DNA from: Methylobacterium sp. 17Sr1-1
Lineage (GTDB): Bacteria > Pseudomonadota > Alphaproteobacteria > Rhizobiales > Beijerinckiaceae
Length of the DNA stretch: 64,000 nt
NCBI RefSeq assembly: GCF_003173775.1
Contig: NZ_CP029552.1
Coordinates: 6,097,001-6,161,000 of the forward strand
Direction of reading: 5' to 3'
Of this stretch, positions 19,201-27,102 are shown one piece after another. Within the stretch, counting starts at the first letter, position 1. Each line of letters starts with the position of its first letter. A program made the position numbers and the translations under genes. The notes below the pieces were generated by a model. It made no database searches. It had not been told where the DNA came from and was given only the letters and a program-made list of their open reading frames with translations.

Positions 19201-22200
19201 GCGGCCGCGAGGTCGCCCAGGCCCTCGACGGCCGCGCCGACGAGCTCGCCCGCGCCATCACCGCCCGCAGCCAGGCGATGAGCGACACGCTGACCGCCCG
19301 CGTCGGCGAGATCGGCGACGAGCTCGGCCGCCGCACCGAGGAGCTGACCCGCTCCCTCGATGCCGGTGCCGCCCGCTTCGACGAGCGGGTGATCGCCCGC
19401 CTCGACGGCCTCGCCCAGGCCCTCGACGAGCGCGGCCGCATCGTCGACGAGACCTTCGGCGTGAAGGCCGAGGAGGCCTTGCACCTGATCGAGAGCCGCA
19501 CCCGCCGCCTCGACGAGGAACTGGGCGCCCGCACCCGCGAGCTCGTCACCTTCGTGGAGAACCACAGCGGCGAGGCGAGCCGCGACCTCGCCGCCCAGGC
19601 CGAGGCCATCCGCGCCGCCTTCGAGGGACGCGGCGAGTCCCTGGCGCGCCTCGTCGACGAGCGCACCGCCGCCATGGCGCAGGAGATCGACGAGCGCGGC
19701 CGGGCGCTGTTCGGCTCGCTCGCCGGCCGCATGACCGAGCTGGCGCGGCTGTTCGACCGCGGCGGCACGGCGCTGACCGACCTCATCGGCAAGCGCGGCG
19801 AGGCCGTGCTCGGGGCGTTGCGCGAGACGATCGAAGAGGCCGACCGCGTCCTCGCCGAGGGCTCGGGCCGCCTGGAGACCGTGGTGGGTGAGCGCGGCAC
19901 TGCGCTGGCCACCCTGCTCGACGAGCGTGGCGGGCACATCGAGCACCTGTTCGGCGAGCGCCTGCGGGCCCTCGGCGGCCTCCTGGACGAGCAGGCCGCG
20001 ACCCTGCGCGGGCTGCTCGACGGCCAGTCGGCGGCGCTCCATGCCGGTCTCGACGACCGGATCCGCGCCCTGCACGACGCCCTGGAGCAGCGCGCCGGCG
20101 CGGTGCGCCAGGTGCTCGACGACCAGGCCGGCGCCCTCGGCGCCGTGCTCGACGACCGGGTCGGCACCCTGCGCGGCGTGCTCGCGGAAGGCGGCGACAC
20201 CCTGGCGGCGACGCTGGAGGAGCGCGTCGGCCGCGCCGTCGGCACCGTCGACCAGCGCACCCACGCTCTCTCGCGTCTGTTCGACGACCGCCTCGCCGCC
20301 CTCGACCACCTGGTCGAGAGCCGCGGCGCGGCCTTCGCGGAGGCAGTGGAGGCCCGCGCCCAGGCGCTCGCCGGGATGCTGGACGACCGCACCGAGGCCT
20401 TCGTCCGGGCGGCGCAATCCGGCGGCACCAGCCTGTCGGGCCGCATCGAGGCGGCGCTCAACGACCTCGACGGCCTGATCGAGGCCCGGTCGCGGGCGCT
20501 GGAGACCACCCTCGACCGTCGCGGCGAGGCCCTGGCGGGCCTGATCGCGGCGAGGGGCGAGGAGGCCGCCGGCCTGCTCGAATCCCGCGTCGCGACGCTC
20601 GGCGACGCGGTGTCGCGCAGCGCTCAAGCCGTGTCCGGCCTCCTCTCGGAGCGCGAGGCCGGCCTCGGCGACGCCCTCGACGGGCACCGCACCGCGCTCG
20701 CCCGGACCCTCACCGAGCGCGTGGAAGCGCTGGCGTCCCTGCTGCGCGAGCGCGAGGAGGCCATCGCGGGCACGATCGAGCAGGGCGGCGGCAACCTGGT
20801 GCGGCTGATCGACGGCCGCCAGCGGGCGCTCGCCGAGCTGACCGGCGCCGGCGACGTCCTGGCCCGCCGGGTCCAGGAGCGCATCGACGTGCTCGCCGCC
20901 ACGATCCGCAGCGGCGGCGACGCGCTGGCCGGCCTGCTCGACTCGCGCAACAGCGACCTCGCCGAGACCTTCGACGGCCGCGGCGCGGCGCTGGCCGCCC
21001 TGCTCGACGCCCGCGTGGCCGAGCTGTCCACCGCCCTCGAGCGCAGCCGCGCCGCCCTCGACGCGGTGCTCGGCGGGCAGGTCGAGGCGCTGGCCCAGCG
21101 GCTCGACGCCGGCGGCGAGGCGGTGGCCCAGCAGCTGCGGGCGAGCATCGAGGCGCTCGGCGGCACCGTCGAGGAGCGCGCCGCGGCCTTCGGGATGCTG
21201 GTCGACGCCAAGGCGGCGGAGCTCGCCGCGCTGATGCAGGCCCGTACCGAGGCCCTGTCGGGCAGCGTCGACGAGCGCTCGGCGGCCTTCACGGCCCGGA
21301 TCGACGGCCGGATGCGCGCCTTCGCGGCCCTGGTGGCGGCCCGCGGCGAGGCCCTGGCCGACGCCTTCGACGACCGCAGCGACGCCTACGCGGCCCTGGT
21401 CGACGCCCGCACCGCGGCGCTCACGGCGGCCCTCGACGAGCGGGTCGCGAGCCTGCACGGCGCCATGGACGAGCGCTCCGCCGCGCTCGCCGCGGCGGTG
21501 GACGAGCGCAGCGCCCAGCTGAGCTCGGGCTTCGACCGCCGCGCCGCGGCCTTCGCGGCGCTGATCGACCAGCGCGGCACCACCCTGACCCGGGCGCTCG
21601 CCGAGACCGCCCGCGACCTGACCCAGGCGATCGACGGGCGCGGCAACGAGCTGAACCGCGGCCTCGCCGAGCGGGTCGAGGCCCTGCGCCAGATCGTCGA
21701 CGAGCGCGGCGGGCGCTTGGGCCAGACCCTCGAGGCGACCACCGCCTCGCTGCAACGCACGATCGACCAGCGCGGCGGCGCCCTCGTGGCGGCGCTGGCG
21801 GCGAGCGGCCAGACCGTCGAGGGGCTCGACCGCCAGGTGGCGCAGCTGCGCGACCTCGTCGAGGGCCCCGGCAGCGAGCTGGTCACGGTGCTGACCCAGC
21901 GCAGCGAGGCGCTGGAGCGGGCGGTGACCGAGGGGATGGGCGGCGCCGTGGCGGTGCTCGGCGAACGCGCCGAGACGCTGGCGGCCCTCTCCTCCGAGGC
22001 GGCCGAGACCCTGCGCCGGGCGGCCGACCAGGGCGCGGCCCGGGCGGTCGAGGCCCTGACGCAGGTCAACCAACGCCTCGGGGGCGAGCTCGGCGGCCTG
22101 ATCGGCCGCATCGAGGCCGCCTGCGGCGCGCTCCAGGACCTCATCGGCAAGTCCGGCGAGAACCTCTCGGCGATCGAGGGCGGGCTGTCGGGCCGGGTGC

Positions 22201-23882
22201 AGGAGATCCAGTCGGCGCTCGCCGAGATCGCCGTCGAGACCGGCAAGGCCTCCGACCGGGTCGCCGAGCAGGTCGGCGCGCTCCAGGGCGCGGCGACCGG
22301 GGCGCTCCGCCAGGCGGCGGGCCTCGCCGCGACGCTCGACGCCCGCGGCAAGGCCCTGACCGAGACCGCGCGCCAGCATATCGGCGACCTCACGGCGGCC
22401 GCCGGCGCGCTGGAAGGCGCCGAGGGCCGGGTCAACGCCTCGCTCGGCGAGCGCCGGACCGAGATCGACGCCCTGCTCGGCAGCATCGATGCCCGCTCGG
22501 CGGCCCTCGCCGCCGCCACGGAGGGCGTCGGCGCCCGGGTCGAGGCGACGCTCAAGACCATCGAGGCCCGCACCCAGGCGCTCGGCCGCGAGATCGAGGC
22601 CAGCGCCCGCCAGGCCGGCAGCGCCGTGACGGAGGCGTTCGAGCGCCTGCGCTCCGGTACCGGCCAGGAGGGCGAGCGGGCGGCCGAGTCGGTCCGCCAG
22701 GCGGTGGCCGGCGCCTCGGGCGAGATGCGCGAGGCCTTCGGCGACGCCGCCGAACGCTTCCAGGGCACGGTGGAATCCATGCGCGGCATGGCGAGCGAGA
22801 TCCGCCGCACCCTGGAGGAGATCCGCGGCGACCTGCAGCGCGGCGTGGTCAGCATCCCGCAGGAGGCGCAGGACGCCACCGGCGAGATGCGCCGGGTGGT
22901 GGCCGAGCAGATCAGGGCCCTGAACGAGCTCTCGGCCCTGGTCCAGCGCTCGCCCCGTGCGGTCGATGTCGCCCAGCCCTCGGCTCAGCCGCTGGCCCAG
23001 CCCCGCGCCGCGGAAGCCGGCCGGTCCGCTGCTTCGGTCCAGGGCCCGGCGGTCCAGAAGCCGCAAGGTCAGAGCCCGCAGGCTCAGGCCCCGGCGCAGC
23101 CCGCTCCGGTGCAGGGTTCGGCGCAGGCCGCCCGGCCGTCGGCACCGAAGCCGGCGGTCCAGGCTCCGGCTCAGCCCGCGCCTCAGGCCGCCCCGGCGCG
23201 CCCGGCCCAAGGTTCGGCCCAAGGTACGGCTCAGGTCCCCGCTCAAGTCTCGGCCCGTCCGGCTTCGGCGCAGGGATCGGCGCAAGGCCCGGCCCGTCCG
23301 GCCGCGCCTCAGGCCGCGAACCGGCCCGCCGGCGAGGCGCGGCGCGACGCCGCCCTCCCCCGCACCGGGTCCGGCGGCTGGCTCTCCGACCTCCTCTCCC
23401 GCGCGTCGCAGGACGATGAGGACGAGGCGCCGGCGGCCGGCAAGGCTGCGGCCAAGGGAGGCCAAGAGAAGCCGGGCCAGGAGAAGACGGATCAGGCGGG
23501 CAAGGCGGGCCAGAACACCGGCGCCGACCGGGCCGGCTCCGCCGCGATCGACTCGATCTCCAGCAACATCGCCCGGATGATCGAGCACGCGGCCGCGGTG
23601 GACCTGTGGGAACGCTACCGGCGCGGCGAGACGGATCTGTTCACCCGCCGCCTCTACACGGCGGAGGGCCAGCAGACCTTCGACGAGATCCGCCGCCGCT
23701 ACCGCGCCGAGCCGGATTTCCGCCGGACCGTCGACCACTACGTGCGGGAGTTCGAGCGCCTGCTCGGCGAGGTCTCCCGCACCGACAAGGACCCGCGCCG
23801 GGCCAACGCCTACCTCACCTCGGAGAGCGGCAAGGTCTACACGATGCTGGCCCATGCCAGCGGGCGCTTCGAGGGGGCGTGA
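13281..23882 (+). CDS. Giant membrane-anchored coiled-coil protein, GPR/RgsE-like (polar growth)
   Basis: This is a single 3533-residue protein. Residues 1-125 are cytosolic. Two hydrophobic segments lie near 128-148 and 168-188. About 3000 residues of alanine-rich helical repeats follow, of the kind databases often label apolipoprotein- or kinesin-like. Next come a Pro/Gln/Ala linker (about 3227-3365), an acidic-basic linker and a compact C-terminal domain (about 3429-3533) containing DLWERYRRGETDLFTRRLY and YLTSESGKVYTMLAHASGR. Two membrane segments, a huge helical body and this end resemble the Agrobacterium growth pole ring protein GPR and Sinorhizobium RgsE (about 2100 residues), which organise polar growth. 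That homology is my inference. It is about 1400 residues longer, partly through recent tandem duplication. An equally long antisense frame is a codon-bias shadow. Confidence 0.8.
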   Translation: MATEKKLKDPAEAALSAIEQALNLDHPAGPDSRSPDIRAMDADGARVEPRLPDVHDSDPLSDPLSGSLAKGGAGLEPGFDGSPLPASRDGRREGGLLPPDRSLVANDDRRSVGALQQTLRIEPSRAPYLVASVAALLWLAGFAALAWSQSGGDLRGFAAGLSGLQGAVGAAAVLAPVMLFFIAAMLAVRAQEMRHVARAVGEVAIRLAEPEGFSTDAVLTMSQAVRREVAAVGDGVERALARAGELETLVRGEISTLERAYSDNEIRIRSLVEELVAQRESIVANAERVRGAIQGSHQNLTQELDTAAERIVTAVDGAGERVTAALGARGEAITAAIGDRGDAVTAALAATGDRVVEAVAGRGDDLVQRLMATSEGVKTDLGSVGESLSRALETRAVEVTEAFERTGGLLTRTLAENAGTVARTLAETGAEVIEALNREGAQVRDTFERSAQGLEERFLARGSDLTERFAETGSAITERFAASGSAIAAHISDRGIALREEIEQAGNGVAVAIEARAAAAEAGLARASDGVITAFGDRATKVRDDLSTLVEDAAQALGVRGADLAARLEETIGRVEEVLVGHGGSLERSLDQTGERVAALVAERTGEAENRIGQALAGLSLAFETRSRDLAEGLDQRTRETQAAFALAADTLQGGFEARTADAGDALRRTADEIGADLDARAAALAARFRAAAEAATGHVGAQTEEAATAFARAADEAGRTLATRAQSLDESLRSTIEHLTRQAEDVSAALALAAESATGALDGRTAAAAAAFVVAAEEAGRLIGERTETADASLRTALAGLAERAEAAAAALTASADTVGDALQGRSTEAAEIMRRTAEQVTGALGTRTVEVAHIFRRTLETTGAELDARSQAAAELFRQATTATTGELGARAEEAAEVLRRVAETATGAVGARTAESVEAFRHGAEEAAGALQARLADAAASFARVAEEAAQLIGTRAGEADTALHGAVVGLASRAEEAALAIGRAAETATGALDARTLAATTAFAQAAEAAGRLVGDRAQAADATLRGAVEGLAGRADEVASAIAAAAEQATGHFDARTLAAASAFARAAEEAGRLVAERTETTDATLRKAVEHLTRQAEDVSAALALAAESATGALDGRTAAATAAFAAAAHEAGRLIGERTETADASLRTALAGLAERAEAAAAALTASADTVGDALQGHSTEAAEIMRRAAEQATGALGTRTVEVAHIFRRTLETTGAELDARSQAAAELFRQATTATTGELGARAEEAAEVLRRAAETATGAVGARTAESVEAFRQGAEEATGALQARLADAAASFARVAEEAAQLIGTRAGEADTALHGAVVGLAGRAEEAALAIGLAAETATGALDARTLAATTAFAQAADAAGRLVTERAAAADQTLRGAVDGLAGRADEVASAIAAAAEQATGHFDARTLAAASAFARAAEEAGRLVAERTETTDATLRKAVEHLTRQAEDVSAALALAAESATGALDGRTAAATAAFAAAAHEAGRLIGERTETADASLRTALAGLAERAEAAAAALTASADTVGDALQGHSTEAAEIMRRAAEQATGALGTRTVEVAHIFRRTLETTGAELDARSQAAAELFRQATTATTGELGARAEEAAEVLRRAAETASGAVGARTAESVEAFRQGAEEATGALQARLADAAASFARVAEEAAALIGTRAGEADTALHGAVVGLAGRAEEAALAIERAAETATGALDARTLAATAAFARAAEEASRQVADRTQATDATLRGAVEHLTRQAEDVAAALALAAESATGALDTRLAEVGTAFEDNGRALTDLIGRHAEETQTRLAEAGRDIVVAVASQGARVNDALDKTGAAFASAAETGGRAIDEVLTSRLAALQDAIARGDILADRISRDTHDLTASVSGRLEEMDRLITVQGRAVAETIAERTREAREAVEAQLGALEDRSAKRTAEIGATFSTMVAHVDQHIGARATALNEALIVRAGEMARVMAEGGREVAQALDGRADELARAITARSQAMSDTLTARVGEIGDELGRRTEELTRSLDAGAARFDERVIARLDGLAQALDERGRIVDETFGVKAEEALHLIESRTRRLDEELGARTRELVTFVENHSGEASRDLAAQAEAIRAAFEGRGESLARLVDERTAAMAQEIDERGRALFGSLAGRMTELARLFDRGGTALTDLIGKRGEAVLGALRETIEEADRVLAEGSGRLETVVGERGTALATLLDERGGHIEHLFGERLRALGGLLDEQAATLRGLLDGQSAALHAGLDDRIRALHDALEQRAGAVRQVLDDQAGALGAVLDDRVGTLRGVLAEGGDTLAATLEERVGRAVGTVDQRTHALSRLFDDRLAALDHLVESRGAAFAEAVEARAQALAGMLDDRTEAFVRAAQSGGTSLSGRIEAALNDLDGLIEARSRALETTLDRRGEALAGLIAARGEEAAGLLESRVATLGDAVSRSAQAVSGLLSEREAGLGDALDGHRTALARTLTERVEALASLLREREEAIAGTIEQGGGNLVRLIDGRQRALAELTGAGDVLARRVQERIDVLAATIRSGGDALAGLLDSRNSDLAETFDGRGAALAALLDARVAELSTALERSRAALDAVLGGQVEALAQRLDAGGEAVAQQLRASIEALGGTVEERAAAFGMLVDAKAAELAALMQARTEALSGSVDERSAAFTARIDGRMRAFAALVAARGEALADAFDDRSDAYAALVDARTAALTAALDERVASLHGAMDERSAALAAAVDERSAQLSSGFDRRAAAFAALIDQRGTTLTRALAETARDLTQAIDGRGNELNRGLAERVEALRQIVDERGGRLGQTLEATTASLQRTIDQRGGALVAALAASGQTVEGLDRQVAQLRDLVEGPGSELVTVLTQRSEALERAVTEGMGGAVAVLGERAETLAALSSEAAETLRRAADQGAARAVEALTQVNQRLGGELGGLIGRIEAACGALQDLIGKSGENLSAIEGGLSGRVQEIQSALAEIAVETGKASDRVAEQVGALQGAATGALRQAAGLAATLDARGKALTETARQHIGDLTAAAGALEGAEGRVNASLGERRTEIDALLGSIDARSAALAAATEGVGARVEATLKTIEARTQALGREIEASARQAGSAVTEAFERLRSGTGQEGERAAESVRQAVAGASGEMREAFGDAAERFQGTVESMRGMASEIRRTLEEIRGDLQRGVVSIPQEAQDATGEMRRVVAEQIRALNELSALVQRSPRAVDVAQPSAQPLAQPRAAEAGRSAASVQGPAVQKPQGQSPQAQAPAQPAPVQGSAQAARPSAPKPAVQAPAQPAPQAAPARPAQGSAQGTAQVPAQVSARPASAQGSAQGPARPAAPQAANRPAGEARRDAALPRTGSGGWLSDLLSRASQDDEDEAPAAGKAAAKGGQEKPGQEKTDQAGKAGQNTGADRAGSAAIDSISSNIARMIEHAAAVDLWERYRRGETDLFTRRLYTAEGQQTFDEIRRRYRAEPDFRRTVDHYVREFERLLGEVSRTDKDPRRANAYLTSESGKVYTMLAHASGRFEGA
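15492..18527 (+). repeat. Near-identical 1074-bp tandem repeats inside the giant gene
   Basis: A landmark word GAGCACCTGACGCG recurs at 15492, 16566, 17640 and (diverged) 18528. Units 1 and 2 are exactly 1074 bp (358 codons). Unit 3 is 888 bp, shorter by 186 bp, which is exactly one 62-residue sub-repeat (ATGALDARTLAATTAF type). Units 2 and 3 are more alike than either is to unit 1. The near-identity at DNA level points to recent duplication by unequal crossing over. All units stay in frame and cover about residues 738-1749 of the protein. Confidence 0.93.
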
Positions 23883-23925
23883 GACCCGGGAGCGGATGCT
23901 CCGGATCCGGTCCCCGACAGAAACT

Positions 23926-23965
23926 GCCGCCCTCCGGTCCCCACGGGACCGGAGGGCGGCGCGTG
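23926..23965 (+). terminator. Strong hairpin terminator after the giant gene
   Basis: Perfect 16-bp complementary arms GCCGCCCTCCGGTCCC (23926-23941) and GGGACCGGAGGGCGGC (23945-23960) enclose a 3-base loop. A short T-containing tail (GTCTTT) follows at 23964-23970. It lies 44 bp past the stop codon. Confidence 0.8.
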
Positions 23966-23997
23966 TCTTTCAGACCGATGGTTCTCCCACCCGCAGG

Positions 23998-24137
23998 GTC
24001 ATCCCGGGGCTCGCCGAAGGCGAGAACCCGGGATCCGCAACCGCTGACGTGGGAGGAAGAGACGGATCGCTTTCCGCGTCGTCCGGAAGCGCCGGTGGTT
24101 CTGGCTCCCGGGTTCCGCTGCGCGGCCCCGGGATGAC
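23998..24137. repeat. Bipartite palindromic repeat, family 1 (copy C)
   Basis: This 140-bp element starts GTCATCCCGGGG and ends CCCCGGGATGAC, with inner CAACCGC and GGTGGTT words that extend the stem. It occupies most of the 333-bp space (23883-24215) between the giant gene and the convergent DUF1489 gene; the rest is the terminator hairpin. Confidence 0.8.
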
Positions 24138-24215
24138 ACCGAGGGCTTCAAACTCGTCCGCCATGACTCGTGAATGTACCCGGTCGTGAATGCACGGGGT
24201 CCGGTCGTCCCGTCG

Positions 24216-24656
24216 TCAGAGCAAGCCCAGCGACGCCAACTCCCGCCGCATCGTCTCCGGCATCGCGGCGAGGTCGCCGGCGGCGGCCCGGGAGATGTCG
24301 CGCGGGGCGTCCATGGGCGCGAGGTAGCGCCAGCCCTGGAACGGCCGGCACGGGCGGGGCTCGACCGGGGTGACTTCCTGGTCGAGGACGAGGCGGCAGC
24401 GGCCGATGCCCTCGCCGTCTGTGAAGGGGCGGATCGCCAGCACCGGCTGGCGGCAGGCGATCTGGCCGCGGATCACCCAGTAGAGCGAGCCCGCTCCGAC
24501 GATCTCGTCGCCGCGCTTCGGCACCATGCGGGTGATGTGGGCCTGCTCGTGCGGGCGGCCGAGGCGCACGGATTCGGCCCGGCGGGCGGCGATCCACTCC
24601 TCGAGGTCGGCGATCGAGTCGCAGCCGACGCAGAGCTTGAGGAGGTGCAGGGACAT
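24216..24656 (-). CDS. DUF1489 family protein
   Basis: This 146-residue protein matches the length and pattern of the alphaproteobacterial DUF1489 family. Recognisable stretches are MSLHLLKLCVGCDSIADLEE, then TRMVPKRGDEIVGAGSLYWV and RCRLVLDQEV. It has no signal peptide or membrane segment, so it is cytosolic. Its function is not known. It is the last of two minus-strand genes and is separated from the CheZ-like gene by 109 bp, so a common transcript is possible but not shown. Confidence 0.88.
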   Translation of the reverse strand: MSLHLLKLCVGCDSIADLEEWIAARRAESVRLGRPHEQAHITRMVPKRGDEIVGAGSLYWVIRGQIACRQPVLAIRPFTDGEGIGRCRLVLDQEVTPVEPRPCRPFQGWRYLAPMDAPRDISRAAAGDLAAMPETMRRELASLGLL

Positions 24657-24765
24657 CGCGGCTCGGCGTGAAGGTCTGGCGGGGGTCGAGGGTCCCTGCG
24701 AGGCGATTGGGGCGCCGCGAGGGCGGACGTCCCGCGCCAGGACGTCGCCCCCGCGCCGCCGCTCG

Positions 24766-25668
24766 TCAGGTGAAGCGGGCGAGCTTCTCGTCGAGGGCGA
24801 GGTCGTCGATCTCCGCGAACGCGTCCTCCAGCGCGACCGCGTCGTCGGCGGCCGGCGCCTCGTCGCGGACCGGCACGAAGGCGATGTCGTCGTCCGGCAA
24901 GGCCGGCTCGACCAGGCGCAGGCGCGGACCCGAGGCCGGCTCCTCGTCCCCGGCCTCGTCCGCGCCCTGATCCGGGCCGGCCGCCCTGTCGGCCGACTTG
25001 CCGGTCGCCACGATCTGGTCGACGTCGTCCTGGTCGAGGGTGGTGTCCGGCACGTCGGGCCGGTGCGCGGCCGGGGCCGGCGGATCGTCCTCGCTCGCCC
25101 AGATCTCGATCATCGCGGTCAGGCGCTGCTCGAGGTAGCGCAGGGTGTTGACGATGCGGCTGGTGCGCTGCGCCGTCAGGTCCTGGAACGAGCAGGCGGT
25201 GTAGATCTGGGTCGCGTTCTGGTCGAGGCGGTCGCAGACGCGGCTGTCGGCCCCGGTCTCGCGCAGGGTCCAGGCGACCTCCTGCACCTCCTCGGCGGCC
25301 TGAAGGATGTCGGAGGTGGCGCGCTCGGTGGTGCGCACGATGCCGTCGAGGGCCTCGGAGGCGGCGCCGAGCTGGCTCTGGTCCTGGTCGGGGGTGTGGA
25401 TCGCCGCGATCTCGGACTTGGTCCGGCTGATCGCCTTGGCCATCTCGATCAGGTCGAAGCGCAGGCGCTCCATCCCGGAGGGGCCGCGCTCGCCGACCAC
25501 GGCGGATTCGAGCCGGCCGATCGCCTGGAGCAGCACGTCGGTATCGGCGGTGCGGTTGCGCTTGGCGTACTCGCCCAGGAACCAGCGCCCCCGCGCCGTC
25601 TCCAGCATCGCACCCTCGATGACGTCGTACTCCTCCCGCGGAGCGGGGAGCGAAGGGGTCCCGGCCAT
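24766..25668 (-). CDS. CheZ-like chemotaxis phosphatase
   Basis: This 300-residue protein carries the CheZ core motif CSFQDLTAQRTSRIVN near residue 180. The aspartate and glutamine of FQDLT-Q are the residues that CheZ inserts into CheY to speed dephosphorylation. A long helical segment precedes it, and the C-terminal third is acidic and Pro/Ala-rich. The extreme C-terminus (FAEIDDLALDEKLARFT) could be a short CheY-binding helix, as in E. coli CheZ. No che operon is adjacent; an orphan MCP-like gene lies about 13 kb away. Relatives in alphaproteobacteria are generally annotated as protein phosphatase CheZ. Confidence 0.82.
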   Translation of the reverse strand: MAGTPSLPAPREEYDVIEGAMLETARGRWFLGEYAKRNRTADTDVLLQAIGRLESAVVGERGPSGMERLRFDLIEMAKAISRTKSEIAAIHTPDQDQSQLGAASEALDGIVRTTERATSDILQAAEEVQEVAWTLRETGADSRVCDRLDQNATQIYTACSFQDLTAQRTSRIVNTLRYLEQRLTAMIEIWASEDDPPAPAAHRPDVPDTTLDQDDVDQIVATGKSADRAAGPDQGADEAGDEEPASGPRLRLVEPALPDDDIAFVPVRDEAPAADDAVALEDAFAEIDDLALDEKLARFT

Positions 25669-25836
25669 CTCACCTGCCCTGTCATCGCCGGCCCGACGAA
25701 ACGCTTCGGCGGCGTCGCCCGGAGGCGTTCTCGGTGTTTACGCTTGACATCCCGGCGTTAACGGCGGCTTACGCCAGGCCCGCCCGGGGCGGACTGATTC
25801 GGTCCGCTCGCCGGCCCTCCCCGTCCCAGGGTTCCC

Positions 25837-27018
25837 GTGCCGCCTCCCCCGCTTCTCCTCGGCGACGGCCCGCGCCTCGCCCTGCTCTACGCGGCGGTCT
25901 TCGCCGGCATCGGCGTGGCGATGCCGTTCCTGCCGCTCTGGCTGTCCGGCCTCGGCCTCGGGCCGGAGCTGATCGCCGCCCTGGTGGCGCTGCCGATCTT
26001 GGTCCGGATCGTCGCGACGGCACCCCTCGTCGGGCTGATCGACAGCGGCCTCGCGCCGCGCCGGCTGATGGTCGCCGGCAGCCTGGGCCTCGCCGCCACC
26101 TACGCGCTGATGCCGTCCGCCGCCGGACTCGGCTGGCCGGTGCTGGCCGGGCTGATCGTCCTCAACGCCGTCGCCGGGGCGCCGCTGGTGCCCTGCCTCG
26201 ACTACCAGAGCCTCGCCGCGGTGCGGCGCGGGTCCGGCCTCGACTACGCCCGGATCCGCCTCGGCGGCTCGCTCGGCTTCCTCGCCGCCACCCTGCTGGG
26301 CGGCTGGCTCCTCGGCCTCCTCGGCACCGGCAGCATCACCCATTTCCTCGCCGGGCTGGAGCTCGCCTCGGCCTGCGGGGCCGCGCTCCTGCTGCGCCGG
26401 GCGGAGAGCGCCCCCCGGGCACCCCGCGTGGCCGGGCGGGCGCGACTGCCCGCCGCCCTGTGGCTCGCCATCGCGGCCGGCGCGGCGATCCAGTCGAGCC
26501 ACGCCGCGGTCTACGCCTTCGGGTCGATCCACTGGGGCACCCTCGGCCTGACGCCGGCGACGACCGGCTTCGCCTGGGGCATCGGCGTCGTCGCCGAGAT
26601 CGCGTTCTTCGCCCTCGCCGGCCGCATCCGGGCCTTGCGCGACGCGCCGTTCCGGCTGCTCGCGCTCGGAGCCGGGGCGGCGCTCCTGCGCTGGGCCGGG
26701 CTGCTCGCGGCGGCCGGCCTGCCCGCCCTCGTCCTGCCGCTCCAAGTCCTGCACGGCCTGACCTTCGGGGCGACGCAGCTCGGCGCCATGGCGGCCCTGT
26801 CGCGCCTCGCTCCCGAGGGCGCGCGCGGCGCCGCGCAAGGAACCTACGCGGCCTGCTCCGCCCTCGCCTCGGCCACCGCCACCCTGGCGAGCGGGGCGGC
26901 CTACCGGGCCGGCGGCGGGTCGCTCGCCTTCGGGTTGATGCTGCCGGTGGCCGGCCTCGGCCTCGCCCTGACCGTGGCGGCCGCCAGGAGTGCCCGACCG
27001 AGGACGGCCCGGAGGTAG
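25837..27018 (+). CDS. MFS transporter, phenylpropionate-permease-like
   Basis: This 393-residue inner-membrane carrier has about twelve hydrophobic helices. It begins at GTG with LALLYAAVFAGIGVAMPFLP. The internal pattern with DYARIRLGGSLGFLAATLLG in the middle loop is typical of the MFS_1-like group that includes HcaT and LacY relatives. The substrate is not determined. It is divergent from the CheZ-like gene and precedes the Mla operon by 84 bp; no link to lipid transport is implied. Confidence 0.88.
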   Translation: MPPPPLLLGDGPRLALLYAAVFAGIGVAMPFLPLWLSGLGLGPELIAALVALPILVRIVATAPLVGLIDSGLAPRRLMVAGSLGLAATYALMPSAAGLGWPVLAGLIVLNAVAGAPLVPCLDYQSLAAVRRGSGLDYARIRLGGSLGFLAATLLGGWLLGLLGTGSITHFLAGLELASACGAALLLRRAESAPRAPRVAGRARLPAALWLAIAAGAAIQSSHAAVYAFGSIHWGTLGLTPATTGFAWGIGVVAEIAFFALAGRIRALRDAPFRLLALGAGAALLRWAGLLAAAGLPALVLPLQVLHGLTFGATQLGAMAALSRLAPEGARGAAQGTYAACSALASATATLASGAAYRAGGGSLAFGLMLPVAGLGLALTVAAARSARPRTARR

Positions 27019-27102
27019 GCACGACGCCGGGTCGCGGCACGCGGGCCATGGTTTGCGAATTGTTAGCATCACGCGGTATAGGACCGCCGCGAGGGGATTG
27101 TT

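Noticed and set aside
13089-23855. A 3588-codon open frame on the minus strand opposite the giant gene
   Set aside because: It mirrors the plus-strand gene's codon bias: in very GC-rich DNA the antisense of a repeat-rich Ala/Arg/Glu gene rarely meets stops. The plus-strand product has membrane segments, a linker and a conserved-looking C-terminal domain; the minus product is featureless Gly/Arg/Leu/Ala repeats.
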